Assembly: GCA_002197995.1 (NCBI GenBank)
Contig: NGZR01000009.1
Location: forward strand, 186,001-250,000
DNA: 64,000 nt
Reading direction: 5' to 3'
Origin: Gaeumannomyces sp. JS-464
Lineage: Eukaryota; Ascomycota; Sordariomycetes; Magnaporthales; Magnaporthaceae
Both the position numbers and the translations under genes were made by a program. Below, piece by piece: positions 54,615-64,000 of this stretch. The notes under the pieces are model-generated. The model searched no databases. It was given only the letters and a program-made list of their open reading frames with translations, and was not told where the DNA came from. The stretch's first letter is position 1, and every line of letters begins with the position of its first letter.

Positions 54615-56566
54615 ATGAAGGACCCCAACATGTTCGGAGGAAGCGCCGGCGCCGTGCCGCCCCAGGACACAGACCTCCCGCCCTCCGCTCTTCCCCTGCC
54701 CTCAATGGCATCCCCTTCCCTGGCCCTGTCGCCCTCCCAGGGCCAATACGTGCTCTTCCAGCCGCAAGATCCCCCGGCTGTTTACGCCATGCACCCTGTT
54801 GCGTCTCCCCTCACGCAGCAGCACTGCCCTCCATCAACAACACCCCGGGGCCCAGTATTTGGCCAGCCAAGGCCACCATCAGCTGCAGCTGCAGCAACTG
54901 CAGCAGCAGCAGCACCACCACCACCACCACCACCGAGCGCAGATTATGCAGGTGCAATCAGGATACGGGCAAGGAAGCCCGTTCAACGGCATGCCCGGCC
55001 TGCCAGCTCAAGTTCATGGGCGGTACGGCCTACGTGACCTCCCCGATCGCGGCCCAGGGGATGCCGATGATGGGACAGGGCGCCGTCGCTCCCGGGCAGG
55101 GGATAACGTATGCCCAATTTGCTGATGGTCATCATCAGCTCTCACAGGGCCAGTTCGTCCCGGGAGGCTACCCGGCCGAGCAGGGGGCGCTGGTCGCGCC
55201 GGAAATGCTGGCCAGCCAGGGGATGGCCACGCCGCAGATGCTGGCTGGCCAGTACCAGGGGCTGGCCAACCAAGGGGTGTATCTGCGGGGGGGGCAGCAG
55301 CAGCAGCAGCAGCAGCAATACCACCACATGCCCCAGCACATGCAGCAGGGCATGGGCCAGCAGCAGCCCGGCGGCCCTAGCCCTCGCCATCGCCCCCAAC
55401 ATCAGCCACAGCCCGTGGCCCCCGCGGCACAGGCGTCGAGCCAGCCTCCGGGCATCACGGCATGTGGGTCGGCAGGCCGGAAAGGGATGGTCCGCACGTG
55501 CTCCGCTGGGACGTGAACTGGGCCCGCATGGCCCAGTGCCAGCCTCAGCAGCCGCCGCCGCCGCCGCCGCAGCCAACCACCGCTCCCGGCGTCGGCAGCA
55601 GTGCGGTGGCGCCGGGGCCAGGCGCAAGCGGTCGCGTCCCGAGAGCGACGGCCTATGCGACGCGGAGCAGGCGCGCCTGGCCGGGCCCTCGCCCGGCTCG
55701 TCGTCGGGCATTTCTGCTGCCGCGGCGCTGGACGTCGTTCCCGCTCCCGCCCTTATCCTCGCCCCTGCCCTGGACGCTCCCCGCCCTGGACGCCACTCCC
55801 CCTCCCGCTCTCCGCTCCTGTTCATGCTCCTGCTCCTGCTCCTGTTTCCCCACCCGTTGCTGGCCCCCTCAGCCCCAGCACTGCTTTCCTCTCTGCTCCC
55901 CTGGCCGCTCCCGACCCTGCCCCCGCCACCACCGCTCCTCCTCCCCCTGCTTCAGGGGCAATACCGAGCGAGGACGCCGCCATCCCGGACCCTGCCGCAA
56001 TCTGGGCCCAGGCCGAGCCGCCGTCCGTTGGAGTCGCCGCTCCCGCCGACGGCAGCAGCAGCAACGGCAGCAACCCCGACGGCAGCGACATTGCGCAGCC
56101 GTCGGACCCGGCGAGCTCCACAGGGTCATCAGGCCCGGCGACGGAGGAAGACATGGTGCTGGCTGCGGCCCGGCGGGAGTGCGAGGAGTATTTGCAGCTC
56201 ATGCAGCAGCAACTGCCCGAGGCGCCTGCGTACTTGTCACCAGAGGACCGCCAGGCTTTCGACGAGATTCTGCAGCAGGCGATGTCTGGGCCGCAGCAGC
56301 AGGAGCCCCAAATGCCTGCCGAGGCGCCAGGCGAGCCCCAGGAGCCGCCGCTCCAGCACGAGGAGCAGCAGCAGGGCGACGTGCCGGCTGCAGATCCTCC
56401 CTGGCGGCCGCGGACGGGGTAGACGATGGGGAGGATGCGGTGCCAGCAGCACTTCCGGAGACGGCGCCCGTTACCTCGGACCACGCCTTCGGGGACGGGT
56501 CGTGGGACTCGCTTTTCGACTTCCCCGACTTCCCCACGGACGTGACCGTCAACTTCGTCGCCGTGC

Positions 56567-56597
<31 letters not shown>

Positions 56598-56905
56598 AGC
56601 TGTCCGACTTGAGCCGGTTCTTCTCGCGGCCCGACGCCGCGGACAAGACCCTGCCCACCAAGGCGGATCTGCCGCCGCAGGCGTCCCAGCAGCAGCAGCC
56701 GCATCCGCCGCTTGGCGAGCCCGACTTCGACTTGGAGGTCGGGGATCTCTCCGGGGACGCGAAGCCCGTGGACGACGTCGCGCAGTCCAAGAAGCGCGCG
56801 CGCGGCAGGCCTCCCGGGTCCAAGAACAAGCCCAAGCCCGGCAGCCCTCCGGACGACGGAGGGGTAGGCGGCTCGGGTGGTGGCAAGGGGAAGGTGGTGG
56901 GATAG
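54615..56905 (+). CDS. Gln/Pro/His-rich AT-hook protein, probable transcriptional regulator; reading frame broken in about seven places
   Basis: Likely a nuclear DNA-binding protein. The last part has an AT-hook with its RGRP core (KKRARGRPPGSKNKPKPGS) that would bind the minor groove of AT-rich DNA. Upstream are poly-Gln, poly-His, poly-Pro and Met/Gln-rich blocks, a helical stretch (ARRECEEYLQLMQQQLPEAP) and acidic DFPDFPTDV-type sequence resembling an activation region. No single frame covers the gene. The protein-like frame changes at about 54827 (+1), 55016 (+1), 55449 (-1), 55619 (-1), 55800 (-1), 56415 (-1) and 56571-56600 (+1). With these corrected the length is 2292 bases, about 763 residues. 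All breaks lie in homopolymers or repeats, which favours sequence error, but a decaying gene is not excluded. The start at the ATG at 54615 is tentative. Confidence 0.7.
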
Positions 56906-57882
56906 ACCCTCTACCACTGGTTTACTCCACCTCTCGTCCTCGTCGTCCTGCTCCTGTCTTTTTTCCTGTTTTTCTTCTCTTCCCACAAGAAAGAGAACAC
57001 CCACTGCTTGATGTTTTATTGGTTTTGATCAAGCCCGGTCGGACACTTAGGAGTCACGGCATGTTATATACCCAACGGATGGTAGCGTGAGCTTTTTATT
57101 TTTTATTTTTTATATTCTCCTTTCCTTTCGGCACGCTCCGGCCATTTCCATGGTCATGTATCATCATTTGTATTCTTGTTTGCTCCTGTATCTGGTCGGC
57201 GGGCGTTTCTAGGAGTTAGGTGTTTGATTTGGCGGGAAATATCGAAGCATACCCGTCAAGCCTCGGAGGGCGCTCAGATTTGACACTGAGATGGCGATGT
57301 TTGCTTTGGGCTGTAGGAACGGAAAAATGGACCCCGATCAATCTTTGCGTGCCTGAGGGTGAACTAAAATAATCTATTGCATGGGGCATGGAGAGATAAA
57401 CCGGATTCCAGGTCAATTTTGCCGTCTGGAGATGAACTGAAACAACGAGGGGCTGACACTTGCGTGCGCCTCTGTCTGGCGTGGCTGTGATGAACCACAA
57501 GGAGCAGCACCGCAGTCGCCTGCCTAGGTATCTAACCATTAGTGAATGAAAAAGGATTCCCTGGGTCAATTCGTATGTGGTGGCTGCTGCTTGTTCCCGG
57601 ATGTCGACAAAAAGAGATTGTATTTACTGCTATCAAGTCCGCAATGCAAGCCCGAATCCCTAACCGTAAAAAAGAATCATCCATGAGTGAAGCGTGCTTC
57701 GTCAGCGACCAAGTGTCCCAGGAATGATCTGTCCAGACGGAGATACAGAGATAAAAATCACAAGCCCCAGCCAGAAAAACTTAAACACAAAGACACATTA
57801 CATGCTTCCGGATCATGATTCATCATCTCACAGGCCTGTGCCCCCTTTTTTCCGAATCACTCTCCAACCTCTTCCGTACCGC
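56906..57882. other. intergenic region between two convergent genes
   Basis: About 980 bases lie between the stop codons of the AT-hook gene and the minus-strand membrane protein gene. Several TTTTTATTTTT-type runs at 57090-57115 are likely 3' UTR and polyadenylation signals. CCTAGGTATCTAA lies at about 57523. No gene is supported. Confidence 0.5.
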
Positions 57883-59455
57883 TCAACCCCGACGGTAACT
57901 GCTCCGGTCACGGTCACCCGACCGCTCGCCGCCGCCTGCCCGCCTGCTCCTGCGCTTGTCGTCCTGGTACGCAAAGTCGTTGGTCGCGATCCCGCTCCCG
58001 CTCAGGCTGCTGCCCGTGAGCTCGGGGATGGGGTGGTGGTACGTCTTGGTGCCGACCTCGCTGTTGGTGCCGACCTCGCTGCCCTCGACCCACGAGCCCG
58101 GCACGTTGTTGCTGTTGGCGTCGGGCGGCGAGCGGCTCTTGGACCGCGTCCGGCTCTTTGAGCGGCTCCGGCGCTCCTCGGCGGCCGACACGACCGACGA
58201 CTCGGCCTCCTCGATGCGCCGCATCGCGAAGCCGCGCCGCTCGTCGGGCCCGCGCTGGAAGCTGTAGTCGCGGCGCGGCAGGTTGGACGAGGCCTGCGAC
58301 GACGACGCGACCGATGACGACACGACCGACGACGGCACGACCGACGACGACGCCGCCATGGCGGACCGGCCCTTCTCCTGCAGGCGGCGGGCCTCGGCGC
58401 GGATGCGCTCCGACTCGCGGTTCGCCACCTTGTCGGCCGTCGAGTAGACCTTGCGGATGCCGCCGCTGTTGCCGCCCGACTTCTTGGGCGTCGTCGTCGG
58501 CGTGCGCTGCTTGTCGCCCAGGAGCTCCGAGGTGACGCCGCTGGCGTCGTCTTCGTCGTGGCTGCGGTGGTGGCGGTGGCTGCGGTGCTTGCTGGGGATG
58601 GGCTCCGAGACCTCGGTCCGTGTGCCGGCGCTACTGGCGCTCGGGTTCGAGCCGTCCCACTGGCTGCCCTCCGACTCCTTGTTGAGGCCGCCGACGCGCG
58701 CCGGCTTCTCGTGGCGGTAGTTGCGCAGGTGCTCCATGGCCTCGGCCTCGGCCTCCTCGTCGATCAGGGCCCCGTCGGCCCCGACCTTCCTGCGGCTCTT
58801 CTTGCCGGCCTTGGCGTCCTTCTCCTCCTGCTTCAGACGTGCCTTCTCCTCGCGCCGGCGCTCGCGCTCGCGGTCGCGCGCCTCCTTCTTCTTGCGCCGC
58901 TTCTCGCGAGCCCCAATATCGGACACGCCGGCTGTGATTCCAGTCATGTAGGTGTCGTCGGTAATCTCGGTGCGAGCGTCATCGTCATGGTACCTGCTTC
59001 TGTGGCCGCGGAGCAGGCCCTCGGAGCCGCCCGAGACGGTGGTGGTACGGTCGTCGACGTCCTTGTAGATGCTGCCGCGCGCCGAGGTTGGTGGAGGGGG
59101 TGACGTTTGACAGGATGGTGCCGTTGGGGCCGGTGCGGCGGAGCACGGTGGACTTGTAGTCCTCCCAGTCGTTCTCCTTGAAGTAGAAGCCGCCGTTCTT
59201 GGCCCAGAAGAAGAACCAGATGCCGCCGATGACGAAGCCGGCGCCGATCAGGCCGAAGAGGGCGAAGACGGCGTTGTTGTTGATGTCGTGCGGGTTCACG
59301 GCGCCCCGAGAAGGGTCTGGCCGCGGACCGTTGTCCTTTCGCGGCACCAGGTTGCGCGCCGTCAGCACAGCCCGGGCCGCCAGCGGACCGAGCGACGACG
59401 GGTCTGCAGCGCCCGTGGCCCGGCCGATGAGGCCCTGGATGATGGCTGGGGCCAT
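57883..59455 (-). CDS. single-pass membrane protein with long charged, Ser/Arg-rich tail; one apparent frameshift
   Basis: I do not recognise the family. From the ATG at 59455 (MAPAIIQGLIGRATGAADP) the N-terminal part of about 75 residues leads to one strong transmembrane helix (FALFGLIGAGFVIGGIWFFF). A short segment with WEDYKSTVLRRTGPNGT follows. The remaining 370 residues are hydrophilic: a strongly basic Lys/Arg/Glu coil (EKRRKKKEARDRERERRREE), His/Ser-rich stretches, runs of SSVVSSS and RS-type dipeptides near RSRSKSRTRSKSRS. The frame shifts at about 59080 within GGCGCGCGGC. One base removed (or two added) joins NVTPSTNL to GSIYKDVDDRTTTVSGG and gives 523-524 residues. Topology and function are not inferable beyond a membrane anchor. 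Confidence 0.75.
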
Positions 59456-61770
59456 CTTGTCGCCGGCGTTGACTACCAACCGCCGATGAAATGTGTATGG
59501 CGTACCCAGACGGGAGAGGCGGTGTGGCTTGGGTTGCCGCTTGACTGGATTCTTCGTCGGGAAAACCAGCCAGCAGGAATGTCGGAGACGTCTCGATCAG
59601 ATGGCGAGGATCGAGAGAGGTACCCGACCTTCTCCGTGATTTTGGATATGGTCTTTGAGTCTAGAGTGCTCTCCCTCTAGGCTAGAAGCGTTTGATAGTA
59701 GTGTCCGCCGTCGAGGGTGGTGGTTTCCCTCATCCGTTGGTTTCTGCGCTCCAAATTGATATTGGAGAAACCAGCAGCCGTCAGACGCACCGGAATCAAT
59801 CTGTTGTCCTGGTTATGGCCCGTCTCCACAGAAACTGCTCGCCTCGCCTGCCTTGGATTTCACCGAGAGGGGGGCTGGGTGTGTTCGAAAACGGAGGCTG
59901 GGCGAATGACGTCGCGAGTAAACACAGCTTTGACCCCGGCCCTTGGCTGTCCCAGCAACCGCCATTCCCCAGCCAACGGCGCCACAGCTGCTTGCTGTGC
60001 CACATCTCGGCGTGCCCGACTGAGCCACCCCATCTGCAAGCCGCAAAAAGATGTGCGCGCGATTCGCTGGAACGCGCCCTTGGCCGAAGTGCTCCCTCCC
60101 CTCGTCCATGCTACCTGAAACTGCGTTTCGTGTTGCATTCACATTCACACACACCCTCTCCCGCCAAGATTGCTCCCAAATCCAAGACAGGAAGCTAGGG
60201 GTGTCGATCTAAGAAGGATGATATGTAGAGGTCGACAAAAAAGGTATGGAGACGAGCGGAGGAATTGGACTAAACAATTGGCGGCGGCCACCCTCCATCA
60301 AAAGCTGCATCTCTCCGGGCCGGGCGAGCCGAAGGGGGCGATCGGCACCGCCAGCGAGCCTGTCCACCTGCCCACCGTCTTTGCTCGTGTGATTCGCGGC
60401 GTGGAGAAACGACGCATGAATTCCAATCCTTTCCATCCCGCTTCTTGGCTCCGTATTGCCATGTTCCCTAAATCCAGCTCCAGCTGCCACCGCATGCCAC
60501 ACATCAATCACCAGAGCAACCGTCATCTTGCACATCCGTCCATCAGGAGAACGCCGTCGCTGGGGAGACAAGCTGCAAACGGACATCGCCAGGGACCGAT
60601 GAATATCACGCACTCTCTGTTTAGATATGAGATGGAGGTACCTAGAGGTGGAAGGACTATCTGCCTGCCTGCTTTTAACGCCCTCTGTCCGAGACAGTCC
60701 AGCGCGCCGAAAAGGAAACCTTTTTTGTTCCATGAAGGATCCCCTCGCCCGCGCATGATGGGACCAATAGCTTTTCTCGCCCATTAAACTACAGAATAAG
60801 ACAAGCATCCATAGGTCACTCTGCAGCAAGTGAATGTCCGATAGTGAACAACAGCGTGCTGTAGAGTACCAATAACCGCCAGTACAATATCCAGTACATA
60901 TCAAAAGTCCCACGAGCTCACCAACCAGGGTTATCGACCACATACTAGGAAATAACAACTAAAGATTTCCGAAGGATCAAGAAAAGGATGACTATATAAA
61001 ATCAAGCCATCGTGTCCGGTTGCCCTTTCTCGCTCCACACAGACGTCTATACAAAGCTGCGGGCACTGAACCAAACGAAAATGAAACAAGGAGATAAAAA
61101 GTTTTACGCCATGCACACGCGAATGTACAAGCTTCCAATACACGTACAGGTTACAGGAAGACGGCGTTACATCGCACAAGCATGACTCTGTCCCGACATG
61201 GGAACAAGCCAGAGAAACATAACCAATAATAAAACGAACTGGATAAGGAGTAGATGGAAATGAAAAGATTATGAGATTGAAAGTTTTTGCCTGAGCCAGA
61301 TGGCAGATGATAACATGATGTGAAACTGGCACGTCCTCAGCCACCGGACTGTGCCGTCCCCTCCTTGCAAGGATGAGGATTGCGCATCGCGGGAAGCCAA
61401 GGGACGACACATATACAGAGCATTAAGTAGAAAAAACGAACTGAAAGGAAATAATGATAATGGCTTGCTTTGGATTCAACTTGGGTGGGTACTGAAAGTT
61501 GCTGGGGAACAAATTTGCCATGGAGGAAATTAAGTAGAAAAGAAGCCGCTGGGTGTTGGCGAGAATAGGGTCGAGTAAATGGAAGAAGATAGCTCGGGTT
61601 CAGGTTGGGGCAGATCGCTCGTCGTCATAGTCGTCGTAAGGTCGTTGGAAGATCAAAGCATGGTTGTCGTCGGTTCGTCGTGTTCAATGTGGCGCCGTTG
61701 GGCCGCATATACCAGCACACCAAGCACAGGCCACAGCAGCAAATATCTGCGTGATGCTGGTCCTAGCACT
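59456..61770. other. 2.3 kb intergenic region
   Basis: It contains the promoter of the minus-strand membrane protein gene and the 3' flank of the next gene. Frames (for example 60209-60958, -, and 60170-60787, +) overlap in opposite directions and lack domains. The 60780-61560 part is AT-richer and probably holds a long 3' UTR. AGGTACCTAGAGG lies at about 60636. Confidence 0.5.
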
Positions 61771-63601
61771 TTAACCAAAGTATGAGTGGTGCTGGTCCCT
61801 GTAGGAACCCGTGGAGAAGGGGTTCGGGTTCAAAGGCGGCGGTGGCAGAGGCGGCGCGTGGTAGCCATAGCTTGGGGACGAGCCGTAAAGGTCGGCACCG
61901 CCGCCGTACCGCTCGCTGGCGTATCGCTCGATGGGCGTGCTGCGGGTGTAGGACCCGGCCTGCGATGAAGCGGCCCTGATCCTGGCGGGTTGGCGCTCGC
62001 CTCTGGTTCTGCGCTCCTCCCTGCGCTCGTCGCGCTCGTCTGGGTCGATGTAGCTGGAGCGGTCGCTGCCACGATCGCCGGGTCCCGCACCGGCCCTCGT
62101 GAAGTTGATCTCGGCGCCGTCGGTGCACTGCAGCTCTGCGCCGCCTCCGAGCTTGAGCGTCGCGTTGCCCCTCACCCGAATAGTGACATCGTCCTCAACG
62201 CTGGTCCTGGTCGTGGCCGTAGCAGCCTGTCGGAAGTCGCTCTCGTCGTGGCTTGCCGTGCTGTGGGTCGACTTGCTGCTCCTGCTGTGCTTGCTCTTGC
62301 TTGCCCTGCGGAGAGCGTCATGGGTGAGTTGCTGGATGGGAGGCTCTGGGTCCTGGTGCGCAAGAGCCCTGCGGAGCTTGTCATCAACGGCCTGCGATGA
62401 CGTGAAGTTGGGTCCGTACTGCGAATTCCGGCGGGGGAGCAACCTCGGTCTTGTATCCAGCCTGGTCGTAGCTGATTGACTGGCCGATGCTGGGGCGTCT
62501 GGCCCTGGGAACGGGTGGGGGCATCTCATACTCATAGGCTACGGGCGAGAGGTCGTACGAGGCTTCCTCGCCCTGGTACGGGTTATGGTCGTCGTATACT
62601 GGGGTGCGTCCCCGTGGCGGCGGTGCAGCAAAGGGGCTTGTGCGGATGGTCAGGGGCATTGCGGAGCTCGGCCTCTGGGGAGGCGCGGGCGGAGGCATGC
62701 GCATCCTGTCATTTTCATCATCGCGCTTTTTCGACGACTTGACCGACGGCCGGCGTGTGACGGCCATTGGGCGATTCTCCTGCTCGTACTCGTCAGGGTA
62801 ACGCATGGGCCTGTGAGCCAAGGCCGACATGGGCCTTTCCATGCCCCGATCAAAGCGACTCGACAGCGAGTGCGAGTTAGGAAAGTAGTCCTGGGCTGGA
62901 GGCGGCGGCCCCAACGGTGGCGGCGGCCCAGGAGGCATATGCATAGATGGTGGCCCTGCCGACATTGCCCATTGCGGCGGCGGATATGACGGCGGCGGAA
63001 GCCCGCCGGTCATGATGGCAGGCGGCATTTGGTGATGGTACTTTTGGTTAGCCAGAGGCGGCCTCGACACGGGAACGTGATAGCTTGAATGCCGATGGTT
63101 TGGGTTGATGGCAGTCCGGGAACGGGGCCGCGTCACACCTGGTGTGATGATGGGGCCCGACCCGTGGTTGTACTCGACCCGCCCGTAGTAAGTAGGCTCC
63201 TCGCGATGCGACATCCTGCGGGGAGTGTGGGCAATCGGGGTCGTTTTGGTATGCCTGGGGGCAGGAGGACGGGTGGTGTGGGTGTCAGTGTAAGACACCC
63301 TTTTCTGGGCCTTGCTAGGATCGGATCTCCTTGAGCTCGAGGGCTCTGGCCTGCGAGGCACCAGCTCAGCGCCCGTTTCCTCCGAGGACACGGATGAGGA
63401 CTCATCGGAGAGGGCCAGAGGCGACTGTGGTGTCCTCCTCGACTTGCGCGTGTTCGGCTTCTCCTTGCGAGGGCTGCTCGGCGCGATCGAGGCGGCGGTT
63501 TTGGGGCCGTCTTCTAGAGCGTTGCCATCGTCGTCGGCTTCCTCGAAGTAAGCTACCCTGTCGGGCATCTGCCGAGACCGGCGTCTCTCGCGGTCCGACA
63601 T
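61771..63601 (-). CDS. disordered Pro/Ser/Arg-rich protein of unknown function; one apparent frameshift
   Basis: Not recognised. From the ATG at 63601 (MSDRERRRSRQMPDRVAYFE) the first 400 residues are rich in Pro, Ser, Arg and His, with proline runs (PPGPPPPLGPPPPAQDYFP) and short conserved-looking segments such as YYGRVEYNHGSGPIITPG. The last 200 residues contain SSQAVDDKLRRALAHQD, a Thr/Val-rich strand-like part (VEDDVTIRVRGNATLKLGGG), the acidic DPDERDERREERRTR and a Tyr/Pro/Gly-rich end. The frame changes at about 62420 (GAATTCGCAGTACGG). Removing one G joins PPPEF to QYGPNFTSSQ and gives 609 residues. No intron, signal peptide or membrane segment is seen. Confidence 0.72.
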
Positions 63602-64000
63602 TGCGGCAGCGACGTCACCGGGTTGCGGCAGCTGGCGAGCAGAGCAGAGGGATGCGTGACTTGGCGTCAATGAGGGGTTCGACCCAGAGTGGCAGCGACG
63701 CAATCAGTGCCAAATCCGAGACGACGGTGTTGCTGGCAGTCGAGTTTGTCTGCTTGAAAGGAAGCGGTGCTTCTTCTTGGGAGCGAAACCCCTCGGACAA
63801 ATTGGGTTCGCGGGTGTCAGAGCGAGACTTTGGCTTGTCCTGGATGCGAGTGGGGAGATCCCGGCGGTCTGGGAGCGGCCAGCGACTGGACCTGACGTAG
63901 AGCGTGGGAAGACGCCAGCGGGAGATGTGAGGCACCGTCGATAGAGCGTGGTTCGGTCTGATGGCAGGTTGCGATGGGCGTTTGGGGGAACGAAATCGGA
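63602..64000. other. window edge, promoter side of the last gene
   Basis: About 400 bases upstream of the last minus-strand gene. A short frame at 63615-63935 has no domain. Nothing further can be supported before the window ends. Confidence 0.5.

Noticed and set aside
60209..60958. 249-residue minus-strand frame with a hydrophobic start
   Set aside because: It overlaps a similar-length opposite frame at 60170-60787, has no domain, and uses AT-rich sequence that looks like a 3' UTR.
1..64000. Biosynthetic gene cluster
   Set aside because: The only pathway genes are single housekeeping enzymes. There is no polyketide synthase, peptide synthetase or terpene cyclase other than squalene synthase, and no tailoring set.
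1..64000. CRISPR array, prophage or bacterial operon
   Set aside because: No regularly spaced repeats, no compact same-strand gene runs, and spliceosomal introns are present in many genes.

Overview
The window looks like nuclear DNA of a filamentous ascomycete (Pezizomycotina, most likely a Sordariomycete). The genes are GC-rich and single. They carry short introns of about 59 to 131 bases with GTRNGT-type donors, and promoters are rich in CT tracts and microsatellites. The product set is typical of such fungi: ergosterol enzyme, WSC-domain surface protein, GH43 secreted glycosidase, acetate transporter, UDP-rhamnose enzyme, intron-containing tRNA-Met. No operons, CRISPR arrays or bacterial-type signals are visible. 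The species cannot be named from the sequence alone.

Layout. 1-6340 is a long non-coding stretch with microsatellites that ends in the promoter of a secreted subtilisin (6341-7810, +). After 4.4 kb without a convincing gene come squalene synthase erg9 (12267-13957, -), a large conserved coiled-coil protein of unknown function (15806-18465, -), a membrane-anchored Irc21-like cytochrome b5 protein (19314-20528, +), the DNA-repair subunit nbs1 (20736-23656, -), a UDP-4-keto-6-deoxyglucose epimerase/reductase (24309-25259, -) and a J-protein with a DnaJ-X domain (27105-28773, +). Two tRNA genes follow, Glu-TTC and intron-bearing Met-CAT. Next are a beta-carbonic anhydrase (31433-32013, -), a protein with 16 lysine-rich pentapeptide repeats (32546-34063, -) and a soluble fumarate reductase-like flavoprotein (35112-36770, +). 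From about 37.5 to 39.2 kb lies a decayed retroelement fragment with RIP-like stop codons, bracketed by diverged direct repeats. Then come an acetate transporter (39310-40422, -), a long WSC-domain surface protein (42842-45960, -), ribosomal protein S2 (46880-47902, -), a GH43 glycosidase (49090-50337, +), a small unknown gene (53123-53569, +), a Q/P-rich AT-hook protein (54615-56905, +), a single-pass membrane protein with a charged tail (57883-59455, -) and a disordered proline-rich protein (61771-63601, -).

The genes are housekeeping or surface and secretion functions. They do not form an obvious pathway cluster, and I did not find a convincing undescribed multi-gene system. The strongest unusual signals are: (1) about 18 apparent one- or two-base indels, concentrated in seven genes while nine other genes are intact; restoring them gives lengths divisible by three in each case, which suggests homopolymer sequencing error or, less likely, gene decay; (2) a GC-AG intron inside the FHA domain of nbs1; (3) the retroelement relic; (4) a palindromic CCTAGGTACCTAGG-like motif scattered through the intergenic DNA; (5) a repeated [KT]F[FVY]YA[NS] motif in the unknown 15.8-18.5 kb gene.
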